From Apis mellifera (Eukaryota; Arthropoda; Insecta; Hymenoptera; Apidae): a stretch of DNA of 64,000 bases. The DNA lies in assembly GCF_003254395.2 (NCBI RefSeq), contig NC_037638.1, positions 22,955,352 through 23,019,351 of the forward strand, read 5' to 3'. The position numbers were made by a program, and so were the translations under genes. The notes under the pieces are model-generated. The model was given only the letters and a program-made list of their open reading frames with translations, ran no database searches and was not told the DNA's origin. Below, piece after piece: positions 12,301-23,800 of the stretch. Position 1 is the first letter of the stretch, and each line of letters starts with the position of its first letter.

Positions 12301-13716
12301 AAGTGCCTACGATGACTTTATTAACCGTTGCAAATTACCTGTCCTCCGCGTCTGTTTATTTGTCCAACTACTGTCCTTTCCATCCGCCCGGGTTACGTTT
12401 CCAACTTAAGCGAATAAAGATCGATTTATATTTCATTAGATACCGCGGCCAAGGCGATTCACACACCCTCTCGTTCCACCAATGTCCATTAATGGGGTGA
12501 CGAGCACGTGTCACGCACGTGTAAATATTATTACTCGCGTCCAATACGAATGTAAATCGATCTTAAGATGTTTATCCACGTGATTATTGAAGATTATTGA
12601 TATAGAAGTACCGTGAGAATTTTCATCGAAAATGTAAACATAATGAAGCCGGTATTAACAAAAACATGTGTTATTAAATCGTTTTATTTAAAATATCTTT
12701 AAATAATTAAATCGTGTCATAGATAACAACGATTCGTCTGCACAGGTAACCAATCGCACGGCAGCGAGGATGCATCTTCATCGAAGATGTTTCGTAGGAA
12801 GGTGAGGCCGATAATCTGGTTCGTGAGCAACTGTCAGGCAAAAAGCGGTCGGCAGGAGTACGTGGACGAGCTGTCGAGGCACATACCGATCGACGTTTAC
12901 GGGAAATGCGGGACCATGTATTGTCCACCTAGCGTGGACTGCTTCAAGCAGGTCGTCGAACCCCACTATTTTTTCTACCTCTCGTTCGAGAATTCGTTCT
13001 GCGACGATTACGTAACCGAGAAGCTGTACAATGCCCTCAGGTAAAACAATGGACGATCTCGATTGATGGAATCGTTACTGGAATCGTGGCACGCAGCCGC
13101 CTCGCTGATCGATTTCGAATCGGCTGACGAATTCGTGCGCGTGCATGTGCCGCGATTAATTGTCTCTCGTTCTATCCCTTTTCCAACTCTTTCTTTCTTT
13201 ATTCGCTATATCGTATATGCTCGGTACGATTGGATTAGAGAAAAAAGGATAAGATTTCGATAAGGTTTCGTTTGTTTAACTTTGGAATACGTGTCAATGT
13301 TTACATGAGGGGAGAAAAAGGAAAATTTATTAATTAAAGAGTGCTTTGCTTTCCTTTTATTTTGCAGGTACAACGTGATCCCAATCGTGTACGGTGGCGC
13401 CAATTACAGTCTCTTTGCCCCACCACGATCTTACATAGACGCGTTCGACTTCGACTCTCCCAAAGATTTGGCCGAATACTTGAAGAGATTGATCAAAGAT
13501 CCCCGGGAGTATAATAAATATTTCGCTTGGAAGAGGTATTATAAAATCGATGGAGGTATTCAACGCGCCGCTTGCAATCTTTGCGAGTTTCTCCACAAGA
13601 GGAAAGAGCCGCGAATGTACAATTCATTGTCTAATTGGTACAGTCAGCAGAAATGTCCTCTCCAAGAATTTCTACGTTATCACAGTTATCTCACAGGTTC
13701 CGTTTTAAAAGACTGA
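8771..13716 (+). CDS. Alpha-1,3-fucosyltransferase (glycosyltransferase family 10), three exons, complete
   Basis: Role (family knowledge): a Golgi type II membrane enzyme that transfers L-fucose from GDP-fucose in alpha-1,3 linkage to N-acetylglucosamine on glycans. Seen: joining 8771-9326, 12746-13040 and 13368-13716 keeps one frame (1200 nt, 399 residues plus stop), with AGCAG|GTAATG, CTGCACAG, CTCAG|GTAAAA and TTTTGCAG at the junctions. The order is a short cytosolic tail, a membrane anchor at about residues 10-25, then a luminal domain. Landmarks are E-S-P-A-N near 125, F-N-A-T-M-T-Y-R-L-D-S-D-I at 141-153, the catalytic/GDP-Fuc segment FYLSFENSFCDDYVTEKLYN at 262-281, and V-I-P-I-V-Y-G-G-A-N-Y at 287-297. 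A C-N-L-C-E-F-L-H element lies near the C terminus. N-x-S/T sequons are at N26, N47, N90, N142 and N187. The start is the first in-frame ATG, with A at -3, just before the anchor. Length fits GT10. It resembles insect FucTC-type more than a FucTA, but I cannot settle the paralogue or acceptor specificity. Confidence 0.93.
9327..12745 (+). other. Intron 1 of the fucosyltransferase gene
   Basis: GT-AG intron of 3419 bp between AGCAG|GTAATG and GTCTGCACAG. It is AT-rich and repeat-rich: (AAG)n at about 9760-9776, a four-base repeat switching from (TACA)n to (TACG)n at 10022-10059, (TA)n at 10882-10902, poly-A at 11243-11263, and A/T tracts at about 11786 and 11884. Short GC-richer patches near 10140-10380 and 12250-12530 have open frames that I judge to be chance. 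No nested gene is evident. Confidence 0.85.
12746..13040 (+). CDS. Fucosyltransferase exon 2 (GDP-fucose-binding core)
   Basis: The 295-nt exon completes codon 186 with its first two bases and ends two bases into codon 284. It encodes residues from G186 through the W-F-V-S-N-C strand, the G-R-Q-E-Y-V-D-E-L helix, I-D-V-Y-G-K-C-G and the FENS...DDYVTEK motif, the most conserved block of GT10 enzymes. The cysteines at 240, 245 and 251 are likely disulfide candidates. Confidence 0.92.
13041..13367 (+). other. Intron 2 of the fucosyltransferase gene
   Basis: Short 327-bp GT-AG intron: donor CTCAG|GTAAAA, acceptor tract CTTTCCTTTTATTTTGCAG. In-frame stops occur directly after the donor, so retention would truncate the enzyme just after the catalytic motif. 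Confidence 0.9.
13368..13716 (+). CDS. Fucosyltransferase exon 3 (C-terminal GT10 domain)
   Basis: The first base completes Arg284 and the exon runs to a TGA stop. It starts with the beta strand YNVIPIVYGGANY, then the P-P-R-S-Y-I-D-A-F-D-F loop and the helix S-P-K-D-L-A-E-Y-L-K-R-L typical of GT10. It ends with C-N-L-C-E-F-L-H and a further Cys near the end, matching the conserved C-terminal Cys pair of animal alpha-1,3-fucosyltransferases. Confidence 0.92.
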
Positions 13717-14130
13717 CTTTACTGATAGATACTATTTTTATTAAGTTGAATATATATATATATATATTTTTTATTTTTAAAAAATATCATAATCGTTGCA
13801 TCATCATTCAAATGGATTGAAATGAAAATCATGGAAAATCTATGATTTCATTCCCTCGTTTTATTTAAATATTTATAATTTTATCAAAACGATCGTGAAC
13901 TTGACCACATTTTTTATATTTACCATATTTTTCGTATTTATTGTACAATGTAATGAAACGGTGTATATTGTGTGTAAATGCAGAGATATCGACGAGACTT
14001 TTTTTATCGTTTGAAAAACTCGGTAAGTGGAACATTGACTTTCGATGAACTGAAATAGAATTTCGAGCGATAAATGAAACGCGAATTTCATCTTGTTCCA
14101 TGAATTTGCTAATTGTAAATAAAGTTAAAC
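13717..14130 (+). other. Probable 3' untranslated region of the fucosyltransferase gene
   Basis: An AT-rich tail after the stop codon contains a (TA)n run at 13750-13767. The first AATAAA polyadenylation signal after the stop is at 14118-14123 (in TAAATAAAG), which would give a 3'UTR of roughly 0.4 kb. The cleavage position is inferred; ATTAAA near 14178 is an alternative. Confidence 0.5.
14118..14123 (+). terminator. Candidate polyadenylation signal AATAAA
   Basis: First canonical AATAAA downstream of the fucosyltransferase stop codon, about 400 bases after it. The hexamer is frequent by chance in DNA this AT-rich, so support is positional only. Confidence 0.4.
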
Positions 14131-17100
14131 GAATCATCTTTAAACGAGGATACGTATATTCGTTAAAAAAATTATTCATTAAATTTGTTTTTCGTTAAAA
14201 ATATCAATTTCTGATAAAAAAAAAAAAAAAAAAGAAAAGAAAACTTATATGATTATAATTTGTGATTAAAGTATTTCAGAAAATCAAAGCGAAGTTTCGT
14301 CATTACACCTTCTATAAAATATTCATTCAGTTGAATCGCAACGTTGAATGCACCGAAAACCAATGATTTTCATAATTTATTCCGTCACACCGGTTTGCTT
14401 TCGAGCATTGAAATGTCAATTAAACCCGAACGTATCTCGAAAGTATTTGCAGTTTCAAACTCGTTTAAAAAAAACTTTCAACGATCCAGCGTTGAAAAAA
14501 ATTTCTACCGACTAAATTAATCTGTAATTTATTATGGGCGGTATATAAATATTCCGATAATTGGTTACGTAGATATCTTAAAAATTAAAATCGATGCTCG
14601 TTCAAAGTTATAAAACGTTATTATGTTATTAAAGTTTTGTTTTTTATATACGTGTTATAACATTCTTCCTGCGCGTCATGAAAACACGATAATTCCGTCA
14701 TGACTCAGATCTTTGAAATTCGAAGTATAATAAAAAAATATCGATTTATTCTCCTTTTTTATTCGAATAGATATGAAAAAGGAAGAATGGATTTATTTCT
14801 ATCGAGGCAAATTAAAAAAAAAATTGCTCGTGAAATAATCACTTCGACTTGAAAGAAAAAAACACGATAAACATAATAATAATGATGAATTGAATCGTTA
14901 AAAAAATCTTTGTTTTAATATTTGACGAATTTCAAATATCACAGGAAGTCGCACAGTGACAATTTCTTTGCGTAATTGCGTATAATTTCTCGATTGTTCC
15001 GATTTAATTTAATTTTTCAATATCGGGATCATTCGTTGTAAAATTTCAAAAGCTTATTTTTTAACAATTTTAATTGAACCAAAATGTATTTAATGAATAA
15101 AATATAAACTTTTTTTCTGAATTTTTTGCATATAATTCATCGAATGCTTAATAATAAGCGAACGATAAGAAATTGACGAAAATATATTTACATTTTATTA
15201 TTTTTCTATTCGTTCAAAACCATTCTATGATCTCATCGTCGTTAAAACCGGCCAATTATTTCTGTTTAATCGTCCTACAATTTATTTACGATTATTTACG
15301 ATTGCGTGACACATTCTTCAAGGTTACCAAGTTTTATTCACCTATTTTTAGGTCAGAATGATTAGAACGACTGTATATTATTACACGCTCGTGTAAATAA
15401 CTATTGCGATAAAAATCCCATTCGAGGAATTAAACACTTCTTCTTTCATTGATCGCTTTAAAAATTCTTCTTGTTAATATTTGCATACACAATAATTTCA
15501 TTGATTTAATTCGATTCTTTCAATAACCGTGCGTTCAATTAAACTTTTTTATACTCCTTCGTAGAATTTATCGAGTGATAACATTAAAAAATTTGCAAGT
15601 TCACGAATGATTAGATCATAACACACACACATACAAAATAAATGATTTGATGCTCGTATCAGAACTGTACAGAATTCGAGTTTGCTTTTACAAACCTTTT
15701 AGATTTTTCGAAACAGTTATATTAAAGGAATGAGCCCGTAAAATTTTTACCTGTAATTGGTATTAAAAATTTAAATTAGCAAATATAGATACGAAAAATC
15801 AATCGAGAACATTACCAACAATCAATTACAAATTTTAATCTTGTTAAACCGAGAATAAATCGAATTAGTTATGTCAAATTTTAATTATAGTATTATTTCA
15901 TCAACAAAGCTATACACGTACATATGCGTGATTAAATTAAATCCAGAAGGAGACGAAATGAATTTTCAGGACAATACAATTTACGATAGCGATTTACGGA
16001 AACCGTTCTTGCGGATCCAAATATCGGGACGGACGGAAACAAGAAGAAGATTCGTCGGGGCGAAAAGAAACGTGGACGAGACACCTTCGTGTTGCTCGGT
16101 TTAATTGAACTTCGTGCCATTTCCTTCGAAAGTTTCGAGTCGTCAAAGATGGCGCGTGTTACACGGCCACGTAAACAACGTCATCGGCGATCGAGAGAGA
16201 CGTTTCGTATCCGGGAAGAACATTCTTCCACGATTTCTTGAGCGATAGAACTGGTCTGAGGAAATTCCTTCCTCTTGGGTGAACGGTCTGAAAAGGCTCG
16301 CAATCGCGTTGGAACCGTTAAACAAGTTCGTAAGATGCCCCGACAAAATTGTTCGAATCGCGTTGAAATTGTCCAAACTCGCGATTCTTCCAAGCAAACG
16401 AGCTATGATCTGCCAGAACGATCACGAAATTTTAAATACGGCATTAAAAATATTGCTCTTTGCTGCATTCGTTGGAAAAAGTGTTCCATCTTTTCCATGT
16501 ACATTTTTCTATCGTAAATTAATTTCAATCCGATAAGACGTTTCGTAACATCAACGGTATTTTGAATTTCAAGTAAATACGTAATAACCGATGAGCATTC
16601 ATGGAAAAAAATAGCGGTTTGATAATTATTTAAATGGAGGTTTTCACGAGTGTCGCGCAAATTTTATGAGGCATGAAAAAAAAAAAGAAAAAAATTCAGC
16701 GAAAATTATAATTCCTCGTCAAGTATTCGATCGATCTTTCTGATCGATCATTAATATCATGCTCTATTATCTTTCAAAATAATCGAGATCACCATGTCTT
16801 TAGACAATTTTCGGGAATAGAAAGAAAATATGTGAAATATGTGATATATGGATCTGGATGCCGTATTTTTTCGCAGGATGGAACTAGATGCTTTGGATCA
16901 ATAAATCGGTGGAATATTTTTTGCAAAATTTTTTTGAAAATCCGTACAATAGATGGTTAATCATTTTTACAAAAGTGGTATTCCGGGATGACGTACAAGT
17001 TTTCACAGCGACATCGCGTGGATAGATAGGAATGAAATGATTAGAGAATAATAAAATGATTAACGAAATTATAGTTCTTTTCTAACATTTTTTTTCCTTC

Positions 17101-20100
17101 GTTAAATAAAGTTCTTCGTGATATAATAAGTGATTGAATAATTATGTTTGAATAATTTTAATAATATCATTAATTATCGTGACGTTAAAAAAGTTTTATA
17201 GTACACATTGATATGCTAATTGATTATTCAACAAGTTTCTACTCGTTCACTCGTTATATTCATCGATATGTACATCGTTATTATCACCGTGGTTCTCAAT
17301 CTACAAGCTTATCGTCAAACTGATCGTAAAATAATCTTTGCAAGATCGATGCAATTATTTTATATGATTATTTATGTAGAAAATTTTACAATGAAAATTA
17401 TGGATTTATCAATATGTCTTTGTGGAAGCATAACAAATTATGGGCTTTGAATCGATCCTTCAAAGATGGTCCATGAATATATTAATTCCTAGTATAAAAT
17501 ATTTTATATTTATCACGATACATATTTTCGATTAATATTTCATTTAGTATTCGTATTAATTCTCATTTAATCTTCCATATATGTATAATTCACTTTTAAT
17601 TTGTTCTAAAGAATAATATTATTATTGCACCGATATTAATTCTTATTCCACAAACATATTCATATCTGGAATTTCTAAAAAGATGACATTTTTCATTTTA
17701 TATATTTCCAACGATACATTCAAACATATTCAAACACGTTGTTGCATAAATTTTTCAATTCCAATCTCGATATTAAAATACCTAAAAATAATACGTGAAT
17801 TTTTCACGAAAATTTCTTTAAAGATTTCCTACAAAAAAAAAATATATTAGACACAAATTACTCTCGTTTACGATTTCATATAAAAGCATTCACAAAAACA
17901 ACTTAAACAAATGTATTTTTAAGAGGCATTGCAGAGCTATTGCAAAAGATTTTGAAAAATATTCTCTCGATTTCTTGATTCCAAACGATGCCCAAAATTT
18001 GTCGCAATCTCTCACAACAATCTCTCGAATCAATTACTTGAAAGAATTCTTGGAGCTCGAATTCTCGAAACTCATCTCACGTCGAGATGTATCTGCGAAT
18101 AATTAACAGGAAACCCGGATCTGAATTTGTTTTTGCAAATGGCGGCGGGGAGAAGAGCGCGTTACTCGAATGTGAACAAGGCTAATAGCAAGAAGAATGC
18201 GAGTGTATGATTTGCGGGTAAACGTGAGGCGAAGAATAGCTGGAATACTACGCTAAACTGTCCAGAGACGTGTACGTCGACATTTGCGGTGAGTGCGGTA
18301 ATTATAACTGTTCTTGCGGCAACCGGTGCTTCCCTTGCGAGATTGTAAAGCACGTTAGTTACTTTTTCTATTTTCTGCCTCGAGGATGCTCTACGTGGAC
18401 GAACGCGAGTTACCAACACGGCGAAACAACGTCGTACTTTTATTTTTCTGTATCAAAACATTCGATCTTCCTTCCTGTCGATCGGAATTATATATATTTT
18501 CATACCGTTCTTGCGTACAATTGTATGCTAATACAATTTACGTTATAACGTATTGCGTAAACGATTGCCTTCAACGACTTCAACGTGACCAGATATTTGA
18601 TTAAACGTTGTTTAAAATTTATCGATGATACGACATTGTTGTACGTGTGGATTAAAACAGAAAAAAAAAAAAAGAATAGCAGTTGTGCGCTAATAAAATT
18701 TACTTAGAGATATCTGAGATAATTATTATGGATTAGCGCGATCGACAGTTTATTATTATGTGACTTAAAATTAAAAACTCTCACTTCTTTTTATTATTTT
18801 TTTCCATTGCCTATATAAAAGGTTTAAAAAAAAAAAAATCTGATGATCTTTCGGACTCGCGATAAAACATTTTTACTTCTTTCAATTTTATTATTGGGAT
18901 CCGATTATCGTACGAGGGCGATATAATACCAGATATAAATACACATTTTAAATATTTTCCTGATTAATTGAAATCACGTCATTTAATAAATACGAACATT
19001 TTTTTTTTTTTAAAAAAAGTAAAAGAGTAAAAATAGTCTCTCCTCGCGATTATATTTTTGACAATTATCTTCATTGCCAAAGTATAAAATCAGAGAATAA
19101 AATGGAATAAATAACCCCGTACGAAAATAACCGTTGCCGATAAATTATTCCCAACAAGTTATTCCTTATTTCAATTTCAATTGAAATTTACCCAAGTTTG
19201 GAAAGAACATCGACAGGTTTGATGCGAGATATATATACAGGATGATGTTTTTCATAGCCCGTCGTCGTCCATTCAATACCATCAAGAATGAAAATTTCGA
19301 ATATCGAATATTCCAATATTCGAACGATATACAGAAGGGATGATGCTCGTAAAAGTTTGCTTGTAAAACTTTTATCCCGCGTGAAACAATCGGGATCCAA
19401 CGTCGAATGATCAAAAGTGACAGGCGTTATTACCGGTTAATCATTACTTCGAGCGGTCCGTGACGAAAAAAGAGAAGGGAAAAAAAAAGGAAAGGAAAGA
19501 AAAGAAAAAAAAAACGCGCCTTTTGTCGCGCGATATTGTTTCCAAAGTTAATCCACGCGAGATAACAACTTTCATTCGACGCCGATTGAAAACCGCAAAG
19601 CAGCTGTTACCTTGGATTCGTTTGGAGCGAAGCGAGGAGCGAGCGCCTCTATTCAAAGGGATCGTTCGACGCGAGTGTTTCCAACGTTGGGGGAGGAGGA
19701 GGAGGAGGAGGGAAAGTGGGGAGGCGAACAATGGGGCGCATTAATATCGGGGAATAATCGAAAAATTACATGGGGCGTAAACGCGTGTCCTCCACACGAA
19801 ACGAATTGACGTAACAAGCTTTCGTTCTTTCTTGCTTGCCGCTCGATTAACCGGCCGTTGTTCCCCGTTAATTGGAAGAAACGAATCGAAGGATTTATTA
19901 ATGGTTAGCGTTTTCCGATGATGGCTGTGTTGTAGACATATATCGAACTATGAGAAGATTTTTTTCGCAACTTCTAATATTTGTGTCAATGAACTTTTCA
20001 TAAATGAATAAATATTAGTCAGTCTAGTGTAATAATAATAATAATTATAATTGATGTACGTTATTAAGAATATTTACACTGGAAACTATAAATATTTATA

Positions 20101-20818
20101 GAAATTTTATTTATCTGTATGTGAAGTAAGTAATGGAAAATAATTTATGAGAAAATAATTTATGAGTATTGTAAATTATAAATTGTAATAAGAATGTGTG
20201 AATATAATGTTGTTAATGTTATTATATAATAATATCAGTAATATTAGTTTATATAATATTAGTTTATACTAATATTAGTTTATATATCGAGAAAGAAATT
20301 TATTTTTCAATGAAATATCTTTTTAAAAAATTCTCTAAAATCAAAATTGCTAGAATATTCGATGAAACTTGTTACATTTTTTACGTGTAATTGAAAACGT
20401 AGCGAAATAAGTACAAATAAACGTTGCGTATCTTATCGTTACTTATCGCTAATAACCGCATTTATTGCCATTAATTAACAAATACTGACTATCGGACTAA
20501 ATCACCGATACGGTTTCGAAGGATACGTCGAATATATATAAATATATATATATATATTTTTTGTTTCGATAGAGAAACGTACGATCGATGATTAATAAAA
20601 CGGAATAAAAAAAAATGGAGATAAAAGAGAAAAGAACCGTACTAAATGGATGTCGTTTGACATTCTGGCGGAATAAACTTGAACATTTTGTATCGACAAA
20701 TTGACATAGAGAAAAACAACAAGTTTCAGAACGTTAAATTGTTAAATTCGTTTGACAAGCCGCCGGTGGATGGTACTCTTTTGAACCCAAGAGATCCAGT
20801 ATATAAATTTTTATCTCT
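14131..20818. other. AT-rich non-coding stretch
   Basis: No supported gene. The stretch is dominated by A/T-rich unique sequence with homopolymer tracts (14216-14233, about 14815, 18659-18672, 18998-19012). Slightly GC-richer islands at about 15930-16330, 18110-18430 and 19500-19800 have short open frames on both strands without recognisable domains. An A/G-rich stretch lies at about 19460-19515. Confidence 0.5.
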
Positions 20819-20850
20819 GTTGTTGTTGTTGTTGTTGTTTTTCCTTTCTT

Positions 20851-20883
<33 letters not shown>
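20819..20883. repeat. (TGT)n followed by a 31-base poly-T tract
   Basis: A trinucleotide run of GTT/TGT units at 20819-20839 is followed by a T/C-rich spacer and then uninterrupted T from 20853 to 20883. The homopolymer could be the tail of an inserted retroposon on the minus strand, but no body was recognised and no target duplication was seen. Confidence 0.85.
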
Positions 20884-20886
<3 letters not shown>

Positions 20887-23800
20887 GTTTCGCGTGTCAC
20901 GAATTGGCCAGCTTTGACGCGGAGTATTAACGGTGAGAACAGTTTCGATTGAAATCGAGAGAACAGTCGCAAAGTTAAGTCATTTCCATCTCGATGAATT
21001 TTTATATTATCATTTAACTTTTCAACGCGACAATATCGAGACAAACTTTTTGAAAAGTTTTATCATTATTTATCTTTTTGTTTTCTTCAATTAATCCAAA
21101 TTTATTATCTCTCCCTCAATCTTATCTATTCCTATTCGCTTTTAATTTTATCTTATCGGGCTTTATCTCTTATTTACTTATTCACACTGAATAATACAAT
21201 AATACATTTTCGTTTTGTAACGATACGATCTTCGAAGAATAAAAAAAAAAAAAAAATCAATTCAAATTTCGCCGATTTTCTCTCGTCTTGCCAACTCATC
21301 GCAACGAAACGAGCCGAGTATTATCCGTATCCCCGCGATCGTTATTTGTTGCACGATCCCTCGGCTAACTTTTTTCCACGCCATGGAATTGCCTCTCGAT
21401 TATTGTCATCGTGACAAAAGCGTCGTGGATGCTCGGGGGCGAAAGGCAAAGAGAAAAAAGAAAAAAAAGATAAAAAAGATAAAAAAAAAATACGAAAGAA
21501 ATAACGAGCTCCTCTTCTTCTCTCTCTCCTCCTCGAAGTTTTCTTTCCGGGACGACGAAGGAGCCGCCCTTCGAACACGTTCGATTAAGTTGCGTCTGCG
21601 AAGGGACGCGAGTCAACAAACTCGAACGAGGTGGCCCTCGTGATCCTGTTAATACCGGTGGATAGTGGCGCACGGATGAACCATCGTCGCGAGCAATTTC
21701 ACCGCGAGTAATTCGAAGATGTGGCGTGTAAAGTAAAAAAAAAAAAAGAAAAGAAAAAGACACGTAGCAGAAAGTAGAGAGACGATTATTCTTTGTCTGG
21801 TTACAGAGCCAAGAGGATAGTTCTCTTCAGAGTTTAGGGAAGGGGAAGAGATGGAGTGGCAAATTTTGATGAACTTGGTCCTCGAGAATTAAGATTAGAG
21901 AAGCTACTTCGAAACGTATCATCAATCTAGCATACTCGTGGCATTGGAAGATCTTATCTCTAAATTGGAATTACGTCATAATTGGATAAATTGATATATA
22001 TATATATATTCGAGGATATAATAAAATATCGAATCGAATAATTTGCAAATAAAGATATAAAAAGTATAATATCTCTTAATCATTTATGAAGATATATATA
22101 CAGAAACGCGATGCAAATAAACTACTTATCCCACAGAACCCATAAGGATAGTTTCACATCACGTTATCTCTATAGGGTAATTAAATACACTCGACACGAT
22201 AGGGAATATTTCAAAAGTTGGCATCGACCCATCACTCCGTGGAATTACTCCACGATGATTAATACCCGGACTTAAATCTTAAAATTGAATTAATTCCACG
22301 TGATTATTCTCCTCATCGCTCCCCAAATCCAACTTTGCCCTCGCTAAGAACCAACTTCGATTTTCATTCCGTCGAACTTCCGGTCCAAGGACAAAACTCG
22401 CTCTTCTTATCCCGAGGAAAGAACAGGGAAGAAACCAACCCCTCTTTCCCCCGTTCGGAGTAATCTGTCAGACGCAGAATTGCGCGTTAAGAACCGCAAA
22501 CATCCCCGAAATCGATCCAAAGCCTCTTCCTCCCCTCCCCTCGACAACGGATCTCAAACTCAAGTTTGACAAACTGCATCGATTTCCACGATGCAAGATT
22601 GTGACAGATCACACGATTCGACAGAGACGTCGAAATATAGATAAGGGGAACAGATAATGGCCGTGGATGAATTCGAGGTCGGACCATTAGTCGATCTATT
22701 AGACGGTGGCGTAAAAGTGACCTCGATTCCGTTCCGGAATGTCGAGGCGGAAGTCTCTCGAAGGAGCGGCGGGACTACTTCGAAATAGATCGAAATTTTC
22801 AACAGAGGAAAGCTGGTAACTGCGAGAGCGTAAGATCGAATTTCTCCAACTTGCCTCGATTTCGGTTAAGGGAATGCTTCTCTCGTACAATGAGTTTTAT
22901 TCGCTTATCGCCTCGGTCGATACTTGATATTTCACTTCGTGAGTGAGAACTTATCGGGTTGGGGAGTAAATGTTAAACGGTGAATCGATGGAAACTAAAA
23001 TTGAATGGGTCGAAATTTAGTTCGGATTTATTTGGGATTGGGAGATTATTTGGTGGTGGGAGGATAAAAGAGGAATTCTGTTTGAAATTTTGACGATTGC
23101 CGGGGGAAGAGTTGATCGGGATCTTTGATTTATTTTATCGAGATAATGGTTCGTTAAGCGAATGAAAGAAATATTTGAAACTCGATTCTTCTTCAACGTT
23201 TCGGATTAATTTTCATACCTCTTTCTCTCGAATCATTAATTTTAATGGATTGAAAAATTGGCAAAATTTGACGAATGAATTTTGAAGTAAATTTTAACAT
23301 TAATCCGAACTTAATCGCTCGTCACTGTTAAGTAAAATTATGTTTTACGAACAATTTTATCTGAATCGAGAAGGAGGAGAAGGAGGAGGAAGGACGAGAG
23401 AAATATTAATCGCATTATTTCTACCACGATGACGCTGACTAAATATTTAAACAGCCGGAGGAGAACGATTAAAGGAGTAATCGCGCAGGAATTTTAACTA
23501 TACAAACAGCTATTTTGATCGCTGCAAAATAAACGATCGTTTTCAAGTTGTTCGTCGATAGATCACGAACAATTTCGTTATTTCGCTTATCTATCTGTAT
23601 ATTATATACGCGGGTGTAAATACTAATGTATTGGTGGCTTCCGCGTTGCATTTGTATCGTAAATTAACAAACATGATATTAATAATTACGATGTAAAGCG
23701 CAGGGAGAGCCTAGTTGATCGGGCATCGCAAATCCGGCAAATGTTATTGACAAGCGATGCAATTCGCTCATTGGCATAGCTTATCACAGATCGGAGAGAG

